DNA from: an uncultured Oscillospiraceae bacterium
Lineage (GTDB): Bacteria; Bacillota; Clostridia; Oscillospirales; Oscillospiraceae
Length of the DNA: 64,000 nt
Assembly: GCA_947627325.1 (NCBI GenBank)
Contig: CANQVO010000010.1
Location: 23,375 to 87,374 of the forward strand
Direction: 5' to 3'
In this document: in pieces, positions 16,881-24,940 of the stretch
Numbering within the stretch: the stretch's first letter is position 1
Layout: every line of letters begins with the position of its first letter
Position numbers and translations under genes: made by a program
The notes under the pieces: model-generated
The model's database searches: none
Told to the model about the DNA's origin: nothing
Seen by the model: only the letters and a program-made list of their open reading frames with translations

Positions 16881-16971
16881 GGAAGGGGCGGTGGTAAATG
16901 TTTCCGCTCTGGCGGAAACACCCGGCTAAACGCGTGGTACACACCGCGGGCCGGGCCGGGGGCGGACGGGG

Positions 16972-17724
16972 TCAGTCCAGGTTGCCCTCCTCCAACTCCC
17001 GGAGGAGCTTCTGGTCCTCCTTGGAGGACAGGTCCAGCTTGGAGAAGAGGTCGGGGCGGCGCTCCCGGGTGCGGTGGAGGGACATCTTCCGCCGCCAGGC
17101 CGCCACCCGCTTGTGGTCCCCGGAGAGCAATACCTTGGGCACCGCCGCGCCGTGCCAGACCTCCGGCCGGGAATACTGGGGGTGCTCCAGCAGGCCGCCC
17201 CAGTGGCTCTCGTTCTCGTAGCACTCCGGGTCGGGCAGTACCCCCGGCACCAGGCGGCACACCGCGTCCGCCACCGCCATGGCGGGGATCTCCCCCCCGG
17301 TGAGGACGAAGTCCCCCAGGGAGAGCTCCTCGTCCACGTAGAGGTCGATGAACCGCTGGTCGATCCCCTCGTAGTGGCCGCAGACCAGCACCAGGTGGTC
17401 GTAGTCCCGGGCCAGGCGGAGGGCGTGGGCCTGGGTGAAGGTCTGGCCGCAGGGGGAGAGGTAGATGGTGTGGGGGTGGTCGTCCCCGGAGACCTCACAG
17501 ATGTGCTTCCAGCACTGGTAGAGGGGGTCTGCCTGCATCACCGCCCCCCGGCCGCCGCCGTAGGGGTAGTCGTCCACCTGCTTTTGTTTGTTGAGGGTGT
17601 AGTCCCGGATCTGGTGGCACTCGATCTTCAGGTAGTCCCGCTCCTGGGCCCGGCCCAGGATGGACTCGGACAGCACGTCCCCCACCGTCAGGTCGAACAG
17701 GGTCATAATGTCGATGCGGTACAT
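16972..17724 (-). CDS. trmD: tRNA (guanine-37-N1) methyltransferase
   Basis: SPOUT-family enzyme of 250 residues that methylates G37 next to the anticodon of tRNAs reading CNN-type codons, using S-adenosylmethionine, and prevents frameshifting. The N-terminus is RIDIMTLFDLTVGDVLSESILGRA. The active-site loop is DDYPYGGGRGAVMQ, and the SAM-binding knot region reads VCGHYEGIDQRF and LSLGDFVLTGGEIPAM. Variants such as GHYEGIDQR for GRYEGVDER are conservative. It starts 4 bases after the rimM stop and is last in the operon. Confidence 0.96.
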   Translation of the reverse strand: MYRIDIMTLFDLTVGDVLSESILGRAQERDYLKIECHQIRDYTLNKQKQVDDYPYGGGRGAVMQADPLYQCWKHICEVSGDDHPHTIYLSPCGQTFTQAHALRLARDYDHLVLVCGHYEGIDQRFIDLYVDEELSLGDFVLTGGEIPAMAVADAVCRLVPGVLPDPECYENESHWGGLLEHPQYSRPEVWHGAAVPKVLLSGDHKRVAAWRRKMSLHRTRERRPDLFSKLDLSSKEDQKLLRELEEGNLD

Positions 17725-17728
17725 CCCC

Positions 17729-18214
17729 TCACATCCCTTCGATCAGGGAGACCACCATCTCCCCGGCGTCCACGTCCACCTGCTTGACAAACTCCGGCAC
17801 GGCGGGGATCATGTGGGTGCTCTCCCCCTCCACCACGTAGACGTTCTGCCGGGAGGGGGTGAGCACCTCCGTCAGGGTGCCGACCACCGCCCCCGTCTGG
17901 TCCCGCACCGTCAGGCCGATGAGGTCGGCCAGGAAGAACTGCCCCGGGGCCAGCCGGGCGTCCCGCCGGGCGATGGACACCCGCTTGCCCTTCAGGGCCA
18001 TGGCGGCGTTCACGTCCTCATAGCCCTTAAACTTCACCAGTAGCGCGGTCTTGTGCACCCGGGCGGACTGGACCTCCAGGGGCCTGCCGTCCACGTACAG
18101 CGTGGAGAAGTCCAGCAGAAATTCCGGGCTGTCGCTCCAGGGGAGCAGCTTGACCTCCCCGGCGATGCCGTGGGTGTTGACGATCTCCCCCGTCTCTAAA
18201 TATTCGCTTTTCAC
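17729..18214 (-). CDS. rimM: Ribosome maturation factor RimM
   Basis: 161-residue 30S maturation factor that binds ribosomal protein S19. The RimM barrel opens YLETGEIVNTHGIAGEVKLLPWSD, and the C-terminal PRC-barrel ends PAVPEFVKQVDVDAGEMVV. The start is GTG with GAGGAGGGG upstream. It lies behind a strong hairpin that separates it from khpA, so its expression may depend on read-through or an unseen promoter. Confidence 0.95.
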   Translation of the reverse strand: MKSEYLETGEIVNTHGIAGEVKLLPWSDSPEFLLDFSTLYVDGRPLEVQSARVHKTALLVKFKGYEDVNAAMALKGKRVSIARRDARLAPGQFFLADLIGLTVRDQTGAVVGTLTEVLTPSRQNVYVVEGESTHMIPAVPEFVKQVDVDAGEMVVSLIEGM

Positions 18215-18236
18215 GCGGGGTCCCCTCCTCTTTGGT

Positions 18237-18270
18237 AAAAAAGTGGCGGGCCGACGGCCCGCCGCTTTTT
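18237..18270 (-). terminator. Strong hairpin terminator inside the ylxM-trmD gene cluster
   Basis: A GGCGGGCC stem with a GAC/GTC-type loop and T runs on both sides follows the khpA stop codon directly and precedes rimM by about 22 bases. It should attenuate rimM and trmD relative to rpsP. Confidence 0.8.
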
Positions 18271-18501
18271 TCAGTCCACGATCTCCACCGTGACGCGCTG
18301 GCCCTTGTGCTGGGCCACGCTGCGCATCAGCGTGCGGATCTCCTTGGCGATCCGGCCCTGGCGGCCAATGACCTTGCCCATGTCGCCGGGGGCCACGTGG
18401 AGCTCCAGGATGGTCTCTCCCCCGCTGGGGATCTCCTCCACCCGGACCTCGTCGGGTTCGTTCACCAGGCTCTGGGCAATGTAGGTGAGCAGATCCTTCA
18501 T
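18271..18501 (-). CDS. khpA: KH-domain RNA-binding protein KhpA
   Basis: 76-residue RNA-binding protein made of one KH domain. The RNA-binding GxxG loop is in KVIGRQGRIAKEIRTL. In Firmicutes KhpA partners with KhpB/EloR and affects cell division and length. The ATG with AAGGAGG at 8 bases was chosen over the GTG two codons earlier, which is too close to the ribosome site. It sits directly behind rpsP, the conserved Firmicute order. Confidence 0.93.
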   Translation of the reverse strand: MKDLLTYIAQSLVNEPDEVRVEEIPSGGETILELHVAPGDMGKVIGRQGRIAKEIRTLMRSVAQHKGQRVTVEIVD

Positions 18502-18514
18502 GGTCACGCCCTCC

Positions 18515-18754
18515 TTAAATGGCCCCGGCCTTTTTCAGCAGGTTCTTCACCGTCTCGGTGGGCTGGGCGCCGGTCTTGATCCAGGCCTGGGCCCGCTCGG
18601 CGTCCACCTTGATGGCGGAGGGCTCAGCCAGGGGATCGTAGGTGCCGATCTCCTCGATGAACCGGCCGTCCCGGGGATAGCGGGAGTCCGCCACCACGAT
18701 GCGGTAGAAGGGGGCCTTCTTGGCGCCCATGCGGCGCAGTCTGATTTTCACCAT
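18515..18754 (-). CDS. rpsP: Ribosomal protein bS16
   Basis: 79-residue small-subunit ribosomal protein. [20 protein letters not shown] and the [15 protein letters not shown] segment are diagnostic. The ribosome site GGAGGTG is 8 bases upstream. It sits between ffh and khpA as usual. Confidence 0.98.
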   Translation of the reverse strand: MVKIRLRRMGAKKAPFYRIVVADSRYPRDGRFIEEIGTYDPLAEPSAIKVDAERAQAWIKTGAQPTETVKNLLKKAGAI

Positions 18755-18818
18755 ACCAAATTCACCTCCATTGGTTTTCTTCCTCTATGGTCACGCAAAT
18801 TTCTGCGGTGCCAACCTG

Positions 18819-20174
18819 TCAGAAGGGGAAGCCTCCCCGCTTGCCGAACATCCCGCCGCCCCGCTTCATGGCCTTTGCCATGTTCTTGCCGGAGAAGCGT
18901 TTGGTCATCTGCTGCATCATCTCGAACTGCTTCAAAAGGCGGTTCACGTCCACCACGTCCAGCCCGCACCCGGCGGCCACCCGTTTTTTCCGGCTGGAGT
19001 TCAAAAGACCGGGGTCCTCCCGCTCCGCGGGGGTCATGGAGAGGATGATGGCCTCGGTGTGGGCCAGGGTCTTCTCGTCCACGTTGGCCCCCTCCAGGGC
19101 CTTGGCGTCCACCCCCGGGAGCATCCCGGCGATGTCGCTCAGCGAGCCCATGCTCTTGAGCTGGAGGAGCTGGTCGTAGTAGTCCTGCAGGGTGAACTTG
19201 TTCTTGCGAAGGCGTTCAAGCTGTTCGGCGGCCTTTTTCTCGTCAAAGCTCTGCTGTGCTTTTTCAATGAGGGAGAGCACGTCCCCCATGCCCAAAATGC
19301 GGGAGGCCATGCGGTCGGGGTGGAAGACCTCGATGTTGTCCAGCTTCTCCCCCACCCCGGCGAACTTGATGGGCTTGCCGGTGACCGCCTTGATAGACAG
19401 GGCCGCGCCGCCCCGGGCGTCGCCGTCCAGCTTGGTGAGCATCACGCCGGTGAGGTCCAGGTTCTCGTCAAAGGTCTTGGCGGCGTTCACCGCGTCCTGG
19501 CCGATCATGGCGTCCACCACCAGCAGGATCTCGGTGGGGTTCACCGCGGCCTTGATGTTCCGAAGCTCCGCCATCAGTTCCTCGTCCACGTGGAGGCGGC
19601 CGGCGGTGTCCAGAAAGACCATGTCGTTGCCGTGGGCCCTGGCGTGGGCGATGGCGGCCTTGGCGATGTCCACCGGGTCGATCTGGCCCATCTGGAACAC
19701 GGGGATACCCAACTGCTCCCCCACCACCTCCAACTGGTGGATGGCGGCGGGGCGGTACACGTCGCAGGCGGCCAGAAGGGGCCGCTTGCCCTGTTTTTTG
19801 AAGTGCCCGGCCAGCTTGGCGCCGTTGGTGGTCTTGCCCGCGCCCTGGAGGCCCACCAGCATGACCACCGTGGGGGGCGTGGAGGAGATGGTCAGCTTGG
19901 TCTCCCCGCCGCCCATGAGCTCGGTGAGCTCCTCGTTGACGATCTTCACGATCATCTGGGCGGGGGTCAGGCTCTCCAGCACGTCGCTGCCGATGGCCCG
20001 CTCGGTCACTCTGGCTACAAAGTCCTTCACGACCTTGTAGCTCACGTCCGCCTCCAGAAGGGCCAGGCGGATCTCCCGCATGGCCTCCTTCACGTCCGCC
20101 TCGGAGAGCCGTCCCTTGCCCCGCAGGCGCTTGAAGGCGGCGGAGAGTTTTTCAGTCAGTCCCTCAAATGCCAT
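18819..20174 (-). CDS. ffh: Signal recognition particle protein Ffh (SRP54)
   Basis: GTPase of 451 residues that with 4.5S RNA targets nascent membrane and secreted proteins. Order: N helical bundle, G domain with GLQGAGKTT (108-116), DVYRPAA, DTAGRL and TKLDGDARGG, then the Met-rich M domain from about 330 to the end (FEMMQQMTKRF...MAKAMKRGGGMFG). It starts 3 bases after the ylxM stop, with its ribosome site inside the end of ylxM. Confidence 0.98.
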   Translation of the reverse strand: MAFEGLTEKLSAAFKRLRGKGRLSEADVKEAMREIRLALLEADVSYKVVKDFVARVTERAIGSDVLESLTPAQMIVKIVNEELTELMGGGETKLTISSTPPTVVMLVGLQGAGKTTNGAKLAGHFKKQGKRPLLAACDVYRPAAIHQLEVVGEQLGIPVFQMGQIDPVDIAKAAIAHARAHGNDMVFLDTAGRLHVDEELMAELRNIKAAVNPTEILLVVDAMIGQDAVNAAKTFDENLDLTGVMLTKLDGDARGGAALSIKAVTGKPIKFAGVGEKLDNIEVFHPDRMASRILGMGDVLSLIEKAQQSFDEKKAAEQLERLRKNKFTLQDYYDQLLQLKSMGSLSDIAGMLPGVDAKALEGANVDEKTLAHTEAIILSMTPAEREDPGLLNSSRKKRVAAGCGLDVVDVNRLLKQFEMMQQMTKRFSGKNMAKAMKRGGGMFGKRGGFPF

Positions 20175-20177
20175 AGT

Positions 20178-20534
20178 TTACTCCTGTTTCAGCTTGTCGC
20201 ACAGCTCCCGGATGCGGCGCAGATAGTCCGCCACCACGGGGTCGGAATTGGCCTGGTCGGCGGCGTCCGCCAGCTCCCGGAGGGTCCGCAGGTCCCGGGT
20301 CTGCTCCTGGAAACGCTGGATCAGGCCGGTCTTCTCCTCCATCTCGTTGAGCACCGCCTCCGCCCGGACGATGGCGTCCCGGACGCCCTGGCGGGAGAGG
20401 TGGTAGTTCTCCGCAATCTCGGCAAGGGAGAGGTCTTCGTTGTAATAGAGGTCGTAGAACTCCTTCTGGCGGTCGGTGAGCAGTTCGCCGTAGAAGTCAA
20501 ACAGCATGGTCATGCGGTAGGTCTGGTTCTTCAT
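20178..20534 (-). CDS. ylxM: YlxM-family HTH protein, SRP-associated
   Basis: 118-residue sigma-factor-region-4-like helix-turn-helix protein (LTDRQKEFYDLYYNEDLSLAEIAENYHLSRQGVRDAI) with a C-terminal coiled helix. YlxM-type proteins are encoded next to ffh in Firmicutes and in streptococci modulate SRP GTPase function. The ATG after GGGAGGTGAGGGAC was preferred to a GTG three codons earlier that overlaps the ribosome site. It heads the operon. Confidence 0.93.
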   Translation of the reverse strand: MKNQTYRMTMLFDFYGELLTDRQKEFYDLYYNEDLSLAEIAENYHLSRQGVRDAIVRAEAVLNEMEEKTGLIQRFQEQTRDLRTLRELADAADQANSDPVVADYLRRIRELCDKLKQE

Positions 20535-20588
20535 GTCCCTCACCTCCCGGGGTCGGTTCTGTAAAGTTATTGGCCTTTACAATGCCAT

Positions 20589-20617
20589 AGTATACTCCAT
20601 TCTCCGCCGTTTGTCAA
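20589..20617 (-). promoter_or_regulatory. Promoter of the ylxM-ffh-rpsP-khpA operon
   Basis: TTGACA, 17 bases, TATACT on the minus strand. The predicted start point is followed at once by an inverted repeat, TGTAAAG-8 bases-CTTTACA (20560-20581), which would form a hairpin at the very 5' end of the mRNA. Confidence 0.85.
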
Positions 20618-20632
20618 GGGGAAATACCACAT

Positions 20633-20658
20633 CGCCCCCGGAGACTGCTCCGGGGGCG
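20633..20658 (-). terminator. GC-rich hairpin behind the adenosyltransferase gene
   Basis: CGCCCCCGGAG pairs with CTCCGGGGGCG 5 bases past the stop codon. It lacks a good T run, so termination is likely but weaker. Confidence 0.55.
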
Positions 20659-20663
20659 GCGGC

Positions 20664-21158
20664 CTAGTCTTTCCGCCGGGCCAGGGCGAAGAGGGCGTCG
20701 GAGAGGCGGTTTACATAACTAAAAAGCGCCGGACGGATATCGCACCCCGCCTCCCCCGCCGCCACCATCTCCCGCTCCAGGCGGCGGGCGGCGGCGCGGG
20801 CCAGGTGGAGGGCGGCGGAGGGGGGATCCTCCCCGGGGAGGACGAAGCCGGTCCAGGGCCCGGCCTCCGCCGTGGCCTGGTCGGTCAGCGCCTCCAGCCA
20901 GGCCACCTCCCCCTGGTCCACCGGCTTGTCCGGGGACCCGCCGGCCAGCTCCCCGGCCAGGGGGATGAGCGTCTCCTGGATCCGCCGCAGGGCGCCGGCC
21001 GTGTCCGCCCGGCGGCACAGGCTCCGGGCCAGGCCCAGGGCGCAGGTCAGCTCGTCCGCCGCGCCGCAGCAGGCCACCCGGGGGTGGGCCTTGCTCACCC
21101 GGGCCCCGCCGGGGAGGTCGGTCTGGCCGGAGTCCCCGGCGCGGGTGTAGAGGCTCAC
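20664..21158 (-). CDS. PduO-type ATP:cob(I)alamin adenosyltransferase
   Basis: 164-residue enzyme that transfers the adenosyl group of ATP to cob(I)alamin to make coenzyme B12. Motifs: YTRAGDSGQTDLPGG near the start (ATP loop), CCGAADELTCALG, then VLPGEDPPSAALHLARAAARRLERE, and YVNRLSDALFALARR at the C-terminus, the standard PduO/CobA2 set. The start is GTG overlapping the upstream stop (GTGA), so it is coupled to the unknown membrane protein. No B12-dependent enzyme is in the window. Confidence 0.9.
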   Translation of the reverse strand: MSLYTRAGDSGQTDLPGGARVSKAHPRVACCGAADELTCALGLARSLCRRADTAGALRRIQETLIPLAGELAGGSPDKPVDQGEVAWLEALTDQATAEAGPWTGFVLPGEDPPSAALHLARAAARRLEREMVAAGEAGCDIRPALFSYVNRLSDALFALARRKD

Positions 21159-22852
21159 GGGGCGCTCCTCTCGAAGCGGTAGGCGGAGAGGAGGGCCGCC
21201 GGCGTCTCGGCGGGCGCGTAGAAGATGGTGACCGCATCCCCCACGTTCAGGGTGACCACCTCAGGCTGGTCGGCGGCGGAGAGGGTGTAGAACACCGTCT
21301 CCCCCTCCAGGCGGAGGAAGTAGACAGAGGTGCCGTCCAGCACGGCGGAGCGGATCTCGGCGATGGCGCCGGTGGCCTGGGTCTCCGGCCCGGGCGCGGG
21401 GGCCTGGGCGATGCCCTTGCTGCCCAGGAGGTCCAGGTAGTTCTTCTCGCACTGGGCCACGGTGGGGCCGGTGGCCACCACCTGGTACTGGGCCACGTTC
21501 ACCATGGCGTAGAGCTTGACCAGCTGGTTGGCGTCCTTCAGGCTCATAAAGTAGGTGGGCTCCCCGGAGATGTTCAGGAGCAGGGGCCAGGTGGCGGTGT
21601 AGCCCAGGTCCTGCACCACCCCCTGGGCCGAGTTCATGGCCGAGCGCTCCACCGCGCCGGGGGCCTTGTAGTAGGCCGTCTCCTTGGTGCGCTGGTTGGA
21701 CAGGAGGAAGCCCACGTTGGACTGGTCCCCGGTGATGGAGGTGACGCCGGTGTACATATACACGTCGTCGTTGAGGGCCACGTAGTTATAGCCCTCGGTG
21801 GTGACGGTGACGTTCCGCTGGCCAAAGATGGCGTTCCAAAAGCCGTTGACGTAGAGGCCGTGGTAGTTGTACTGCTGGACGATCAGGTCGGCGGGGTACA
21901 CCCGATCCACCCAGGAGGGCACCTCCGGGTAGTACCGGCACGCCCCGGTCACCCCGTCCACCAGCACCGCGCCGCGGATGTCGGTGCCGCCAAAGAGGCC
22001 GATGGTCTTGACCAGCCGGGGGCAGATCCAGTAGGGGTGGCCCTCCTCGTCGATCTCAAAGGTGGGCTGGGAGAACATCCAGGTGGGGTAGTGGAAGCGC
22101 AGGTGACGCTCCAGCTTGCGGTTGAAGAGCTCGCTGGGGGAGTAGCGCATCCCCTGGGGCAGGCGCACCACGCTGGCCTCCTGGGACACCATGTCCACGG
22201 TGATATAGGCGGGCAGACCCTCCGCGCGGTTGCCCAGCCACTTGAAGAAGTCCCCGTACTCCAGGTAGGTCACCCGCACCGGGCGGCCCTGGTAGTTGAT
22301 CTGGGTGTAGGCGTCGGAGACCTCGAACTGGCTGACCAGGTCAGACAGCTCGCCCATCTTCCGGTCCCCCAGCATCTCGGCGGACTGGGCGTCCAGCATG
22401 GGGATCTCGTTGAAGGACACCTCGCTGATCTCCACGGTAAAGTCCCCGTCCCGGGGCACCAGCAGGTCCCGGTAGGCCTTGGCCCGGAACAGGGGGATGG
22501 AGGTCAGCCAGCCGATGAACGCCACCAGCACCACCACCAGAAAGAGGACGCACACCGGGGCGCACTGGCTCTTGGCGAAGCGGAGAAAGACCTTGAGGTC
22601 CCGGTACTCCCTGGCCGCCGTGCCGGAGAGCAGGAGGGCGCAGAACACGTAGACCACGCACAGGAACAGGAGAAAGGCGTAAAACGTCCCGTCGTGGAAG
22701 TTGAGGGCGGGCAGGACGAAGTAGAAGTAGACCAGCCCCACCAGCGCGGTGACCGCCAGGCTGATCCCGGCCCGTCCCCACCGGCCCAGGGGCTTTTTTG
22801 CCCGGGGCTTCTTGACCCGTTCCGCGCGGATATGTTGGATGCGCTCGTCCAT
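21155..22852 (-). CDS. Unrecognised membrane-anchored protein with large external domain
   Basis: 565 residues; I do not recognise the family with confidence. The basic N-terminus (HIRAERVKKPRAKKPLGRWGR) is followed by three hydrophobic helices at about 27-47, 55-76 and 96-120, then about 440 hydrophilic residues predicted outside the cell. This part has repeated aromatic stretches (YGDFFKWLGNRAEGLPAYITVD, RFHYPTWMFSQPTFEIDEEG) and two-fold-like hairpins around 'VTGACRYY' and 'TTEGYNYVALND'. No catalytic motif was identified. The ATG after AAGGAGG, 15 bases past the glucanase stop, was chosen; the 84 codons before it overlap that gene. It lies in an operon between an SLH glucanase and an adenosyltransferase, which suggests an envelope role only by context. 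Confidence 0.75.
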   Translation of the reverse strand: MDERIQHIRAERVKKPRAKKPLGRWGRAGISLAVTALVGLVYFYFVLPALNFHDGTFYAFLLFLCVVYVFCALLLSGTAAREYRDLKVFLRFAKSQCAPVCVLFLVVVLVAFIGWLTSIPLFRAKAYRDLLVPRDGDFTVEISEVSFNEIPMLDAQSAEMLGDRKMGELSDLVSQFEVSDAYTQINYQGRPVRVTYLEYGDFFKWLGNRAEGLPAYITVDMVSQEASVVRLPQGMRYSPSELFNRKLERHLRFHYPTWMFSQPTFEIDEEGHPYWICPRLVKTIGLFGGTDIRGAVLVDGVTGACRYYPEVPSWVDRVYPADLIVQQYNYHGLYVNGFWNAIFGQRNVTVTTEGYNYVALNDDVYMYTGVTSITGDQSNVGFLLSNQRTKETAYYKAPGAVERSAMNSAQGVVQDLGYTATWPLLLNISGEPTYFMSLKDANQLVKLYAMVNVAQYQVVATGPTVAQCEKNYLDLLGSKGIAQAPAPGPETQATGAIAEIRSAVLDGTSVYFLRLEGETVFYTLSAADQPEVVTLNVGDAVTIFYAPAETPAALLSAYRFERSAP

Positions 22853-22866
22853 GGGAATACCTCCTT

Positions 22867-24765
22867 TTAGTCGATGGCGCCGCCGGAGATGGCCTGGCGG
22901 AACAGCCGGCCGCTCTCGCTCAGATCCGCCTCCGTCCAGCCCGAGAGTTTGGCGCAGTCGGGGCGGAGGAGGGCGGCGGTCTCGTTTTTGTTGCACAGGC
23001 TCCAGGCCACAAAGCTGACCCCCCGGCGGTTCAATAGCTCGAACCACGCCTGGGCGGAGGCCGCGTCCACGCCCCCGCCGCCGGAGGCATCGCACAGGCC
23101 GCACTCGCTGACGAAGACGGGCACCCCCGCGTCCAGCGCCCGCTCCACCTTCTGGCGGTAGCTGTCCTTGTGGGTGGCGGCGTAGAAGTGGAAGGCGTAG
23201 ACCACGTTGGGGTCGTCCAGCCGGTCCCCCGCCACCTCCTCCACATCCTGGCTCCAGGTGTTGGTGCCCACGATGACCACCGCGTCCGGGTCGTTTTGCC
23301 GGATGGCGGCCAGCACCGCCTGGGCGTAGGGCTTGATGACAGAGCCCCAGGGGGAGTTTTGCGGCTCGTTGCAGATCTCATAGAGCACGTTGTCGTACTG
23401 GGCGTATTTTGCCGACATCTCGGCGAAAAATTCCACCGCCTCTTCGGTGTGGGCGGCGGGGTCACCGTCGGAGAGGATGTGCCAGTCGAGGATGACGTAC
23501 ATCCCCAGGGCGTCCGCGGCGGTGACCCCCTTGTGAATGAGGGCCTTGAGCGCCGCCTGGTCGCCGCCGGTGAGGTAGCCGCCGTACTCGGCGGTGTACA
23601 TGGCCAGCCGCACCACATTGGCCCCCCAGTCGTCCCGGAGGGTGCGGAAGGCGTCCTCGCTGACGTAGTCGGGGAACCAGGCCAGGCCGTGGGTGGACAC
23701 CCCCCGAAGCTGGACGGCGTTCCCCTCCGGGTCCGCCAGGCGGGTCCCCTCCACGTGGAGGGGCTTTATCTCCCCTACGGGGACGGTGACCTCCACGGCG
23801 GGGGGCTGGGAGGGCTGGGCCTGTCCCGCCGGGGCGGTCTGTCCCGCGCTCCCCGCCACCGTCAGCGCCCCGCCCCGGACGATCAGGCCCGCCGTGGCGC
23901 TCTCCCCGGCTTGCAGGGCGGCGTTGTAGTCCGCGCCGGTCACCCGCAGGCCGCCCTCCGTCGCCTCCACAGCGCAGTTCCAGAACTGCTCCGCCGCGGC
24001 CTGACCCTGGAGGGTGAGGCTCCAGCCGTCCACCGCCTCGTGGGCGGTGACGATCAGGTCATACTGGATAAAGTGGTCCGCCCCGCTGTCCCACTGGTTC
24101 ACCACCCGCAGCTCCCCGGTCAGGGGCGGGGCGGCCAGCGCGCCGGCGCGGTACAAAATCACGGCGGCCTGGGCCCGGGTCAGGCGGCCCTGGGGGTCGA
24201 AGCGGCCGTCGGGCAGGCCGTTGGTCACCCCCGCCCGGTAGGCCGCCAGGATGACGGGGGCCAGTTCCGGGTCCAGCCGGTCGTAGTCCGCCACGTCCCC
24301 GGCCTCCGCCGCCAGGCCCCGGTCCGCCGGGGACAGGGCCTCCATCAACAGGAAGATGGCCTCCTCCCGGGTGATGGCCGCCTCGAAAAAGTCCCCGCCC
24401 TGCCGGGCCTGGGGGGCGTAGGGGGCCCAGCGGCCGGGAAGCCAGCCCCGCTGGAAAAGCTGTTCCAGCGTCGCCCCGCACCAGTACTCCCCGGGGGCGG
24501 CCTCCCGCTCCAGCCCACCGCGCCGGGCGACCATGGCGGAAAACTCCCCCCGGCTCACGTCCCGCTCCGGGCCAAAGCTGCCGTCGGGGTAGCCCTTCAA
24601 AAGGCCCCCCTGGGCCATGGCGTTGACCTCGGCGGCGTACCAGGCGTTCCCGGGCACGTCGGAAAAGGCCGGGGCCGACGTGGCCCGGGGCAGACACAGC
24701 CCCACCAGGCCCAGGCACAGACACAGGCCCAGCACGATGGCGCACAGGCGTTTGCGGCGGCGCAT
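22867..24765 (-). CDS. Cell-surface GH5 endoglucanase with SLH domains and CBM2-like module
   Basis: 632-residue exported enzyme. Order: signal peptide (1-33), SLH domains at about 33-80 and 158-207 with a degenerate one between, a CBM2-like beta-sandwich (217-298, starting VVNQWDSGADHFIQYDL with the WSLTL and FWNC segments), a Pro/Gln linker, then a glycoside hydrolase family 5 barrel (335-632). The acid/base Glu is Glu467 in YEICNEPQ and the nucleophile is Glu554 in FVSECG; the DWHILSDGDP loop matches subfamily 2 endoglucanases. It probably cleaves beta-1,4-glucan at the cell surface. The start has AGGAGG at 7 bases; the upstream Met codons are too close to it. First gene of a three-gene operon. 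Confidence 0.92.
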   Translation of the reverse strand: MRRRKRLCAIVLGLCLCLGLVGLCLPRATSAPAFSDVPGNAWYAAEVNAMAQGGLLKGYPDGSFGPERDVSRGEFSAMVARRGGLEREAAPGEYWCGATLEQLFQRGWLPGRWAPYAPQARQGGDFFEAAITREEAIFLLMEALSPADRGLAAEAGDVADYDRLDPELAPVILAAYRAGVTNGLPDGRFDPQGRLTRAQAAVILYRAGALAAPPLTGELRVVNQWDSGADHFIQYDLIVTAHEAVDGWSLTLQGQAAAEQFWNCAVEATEGGLRVTGADYNAALQAGESATAGLIVRGGALTVAGSAGQTAPAGQAQPSQPPAVEVTVPVGEIKPLHVEGTRLADPEGNAVQLRGVSTHGLAWFPDYVSEDAFRTLRDDWGANVVRLAMYTAEYGGYLTGGDQAALKALIHKGVTAADALGMYVILDWHILSDGDPAAHTEEAVEFFAEMSAKYAQYDNVLYEICNEPQNSPWGSVIKPYAQAVLAAIRQNDPDAVVIVGTNTWSQDVEEVAGDRLDDPNVVYAFHFYAATHKDSYRQKVERALDAGVPVFVSECGLCDASGGGGVDAASAQAWFELLNRRGVSFVAWSLCNKNETAALLRPDCAKLSGWTEADLSESGRLFRQAISGGAID

Positions 24766-24796
24766 CTCCATCCCTCCTGACCGTTCTCTCCTCCAG

Positions 24797-24825
24797 ATCA
24801 TACCACCTTTTGCCCCCGTTGTCCA
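24797..24825 (-). promoter_or_regulatory. Promoter of the glucanase operon
   Basis: TGGACA, 17 bases, TATGAT on the minus strand, about 30 bases before the start codon. Confidence 0.75.
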
Positions 24826-24869
24826 CCGGGGGCGGGGCGGGCCATCGGGGAAAGCCCTCCCCCATCTGC

Positions 24870-24898
24870 CAAAAAAGGCGGCAGAGCCGCCTTTTTTG
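24870..24898 (-). terminator. Terminator of the xpaC-to-DUF975 operon
   Basis: AAAAAAGGCGGC and GCCGCCTTTTTT form a perfect stem with T runs on both sides, about 40 bases past the DUF975 stop. Confidence 0.88.
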
Positions 24899-24940
24899 AC
24901 AGGGCCGCGCCCATCACGCGCCGAAGCGCTTTTTTAGCCG

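Larger units (their letters stand above)
16621..16971. other. Non-coding interval between rnfB and trmD
   Basis: About 350 bases without a convincing gene. It contains the rnf terminator, a GC-rich stem-loop region, a CAGGCAGG hairpin, a promoter on the minus strand with its own terminator (candidate small RNA), and a 20-base palindrome (GTTTCCGC-TCT-GGCGGAAAC type) about 50 bases past the trmD stop that may end the trmD transcript. Confidence 0.7.

Noticed and set aside
15793..16944. 383-codon minus-strand open frame crossing rnfB and the intergenic hairpins
   Set aside because: It runs through the rnf terminator and the orphan promoter; its sequence is the shadow of Cys-rich rnfB.
18720..20564. 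614-codon plus-strand open frame
   Set aside because: Antisense to ffh and ylxM, both clearly real.
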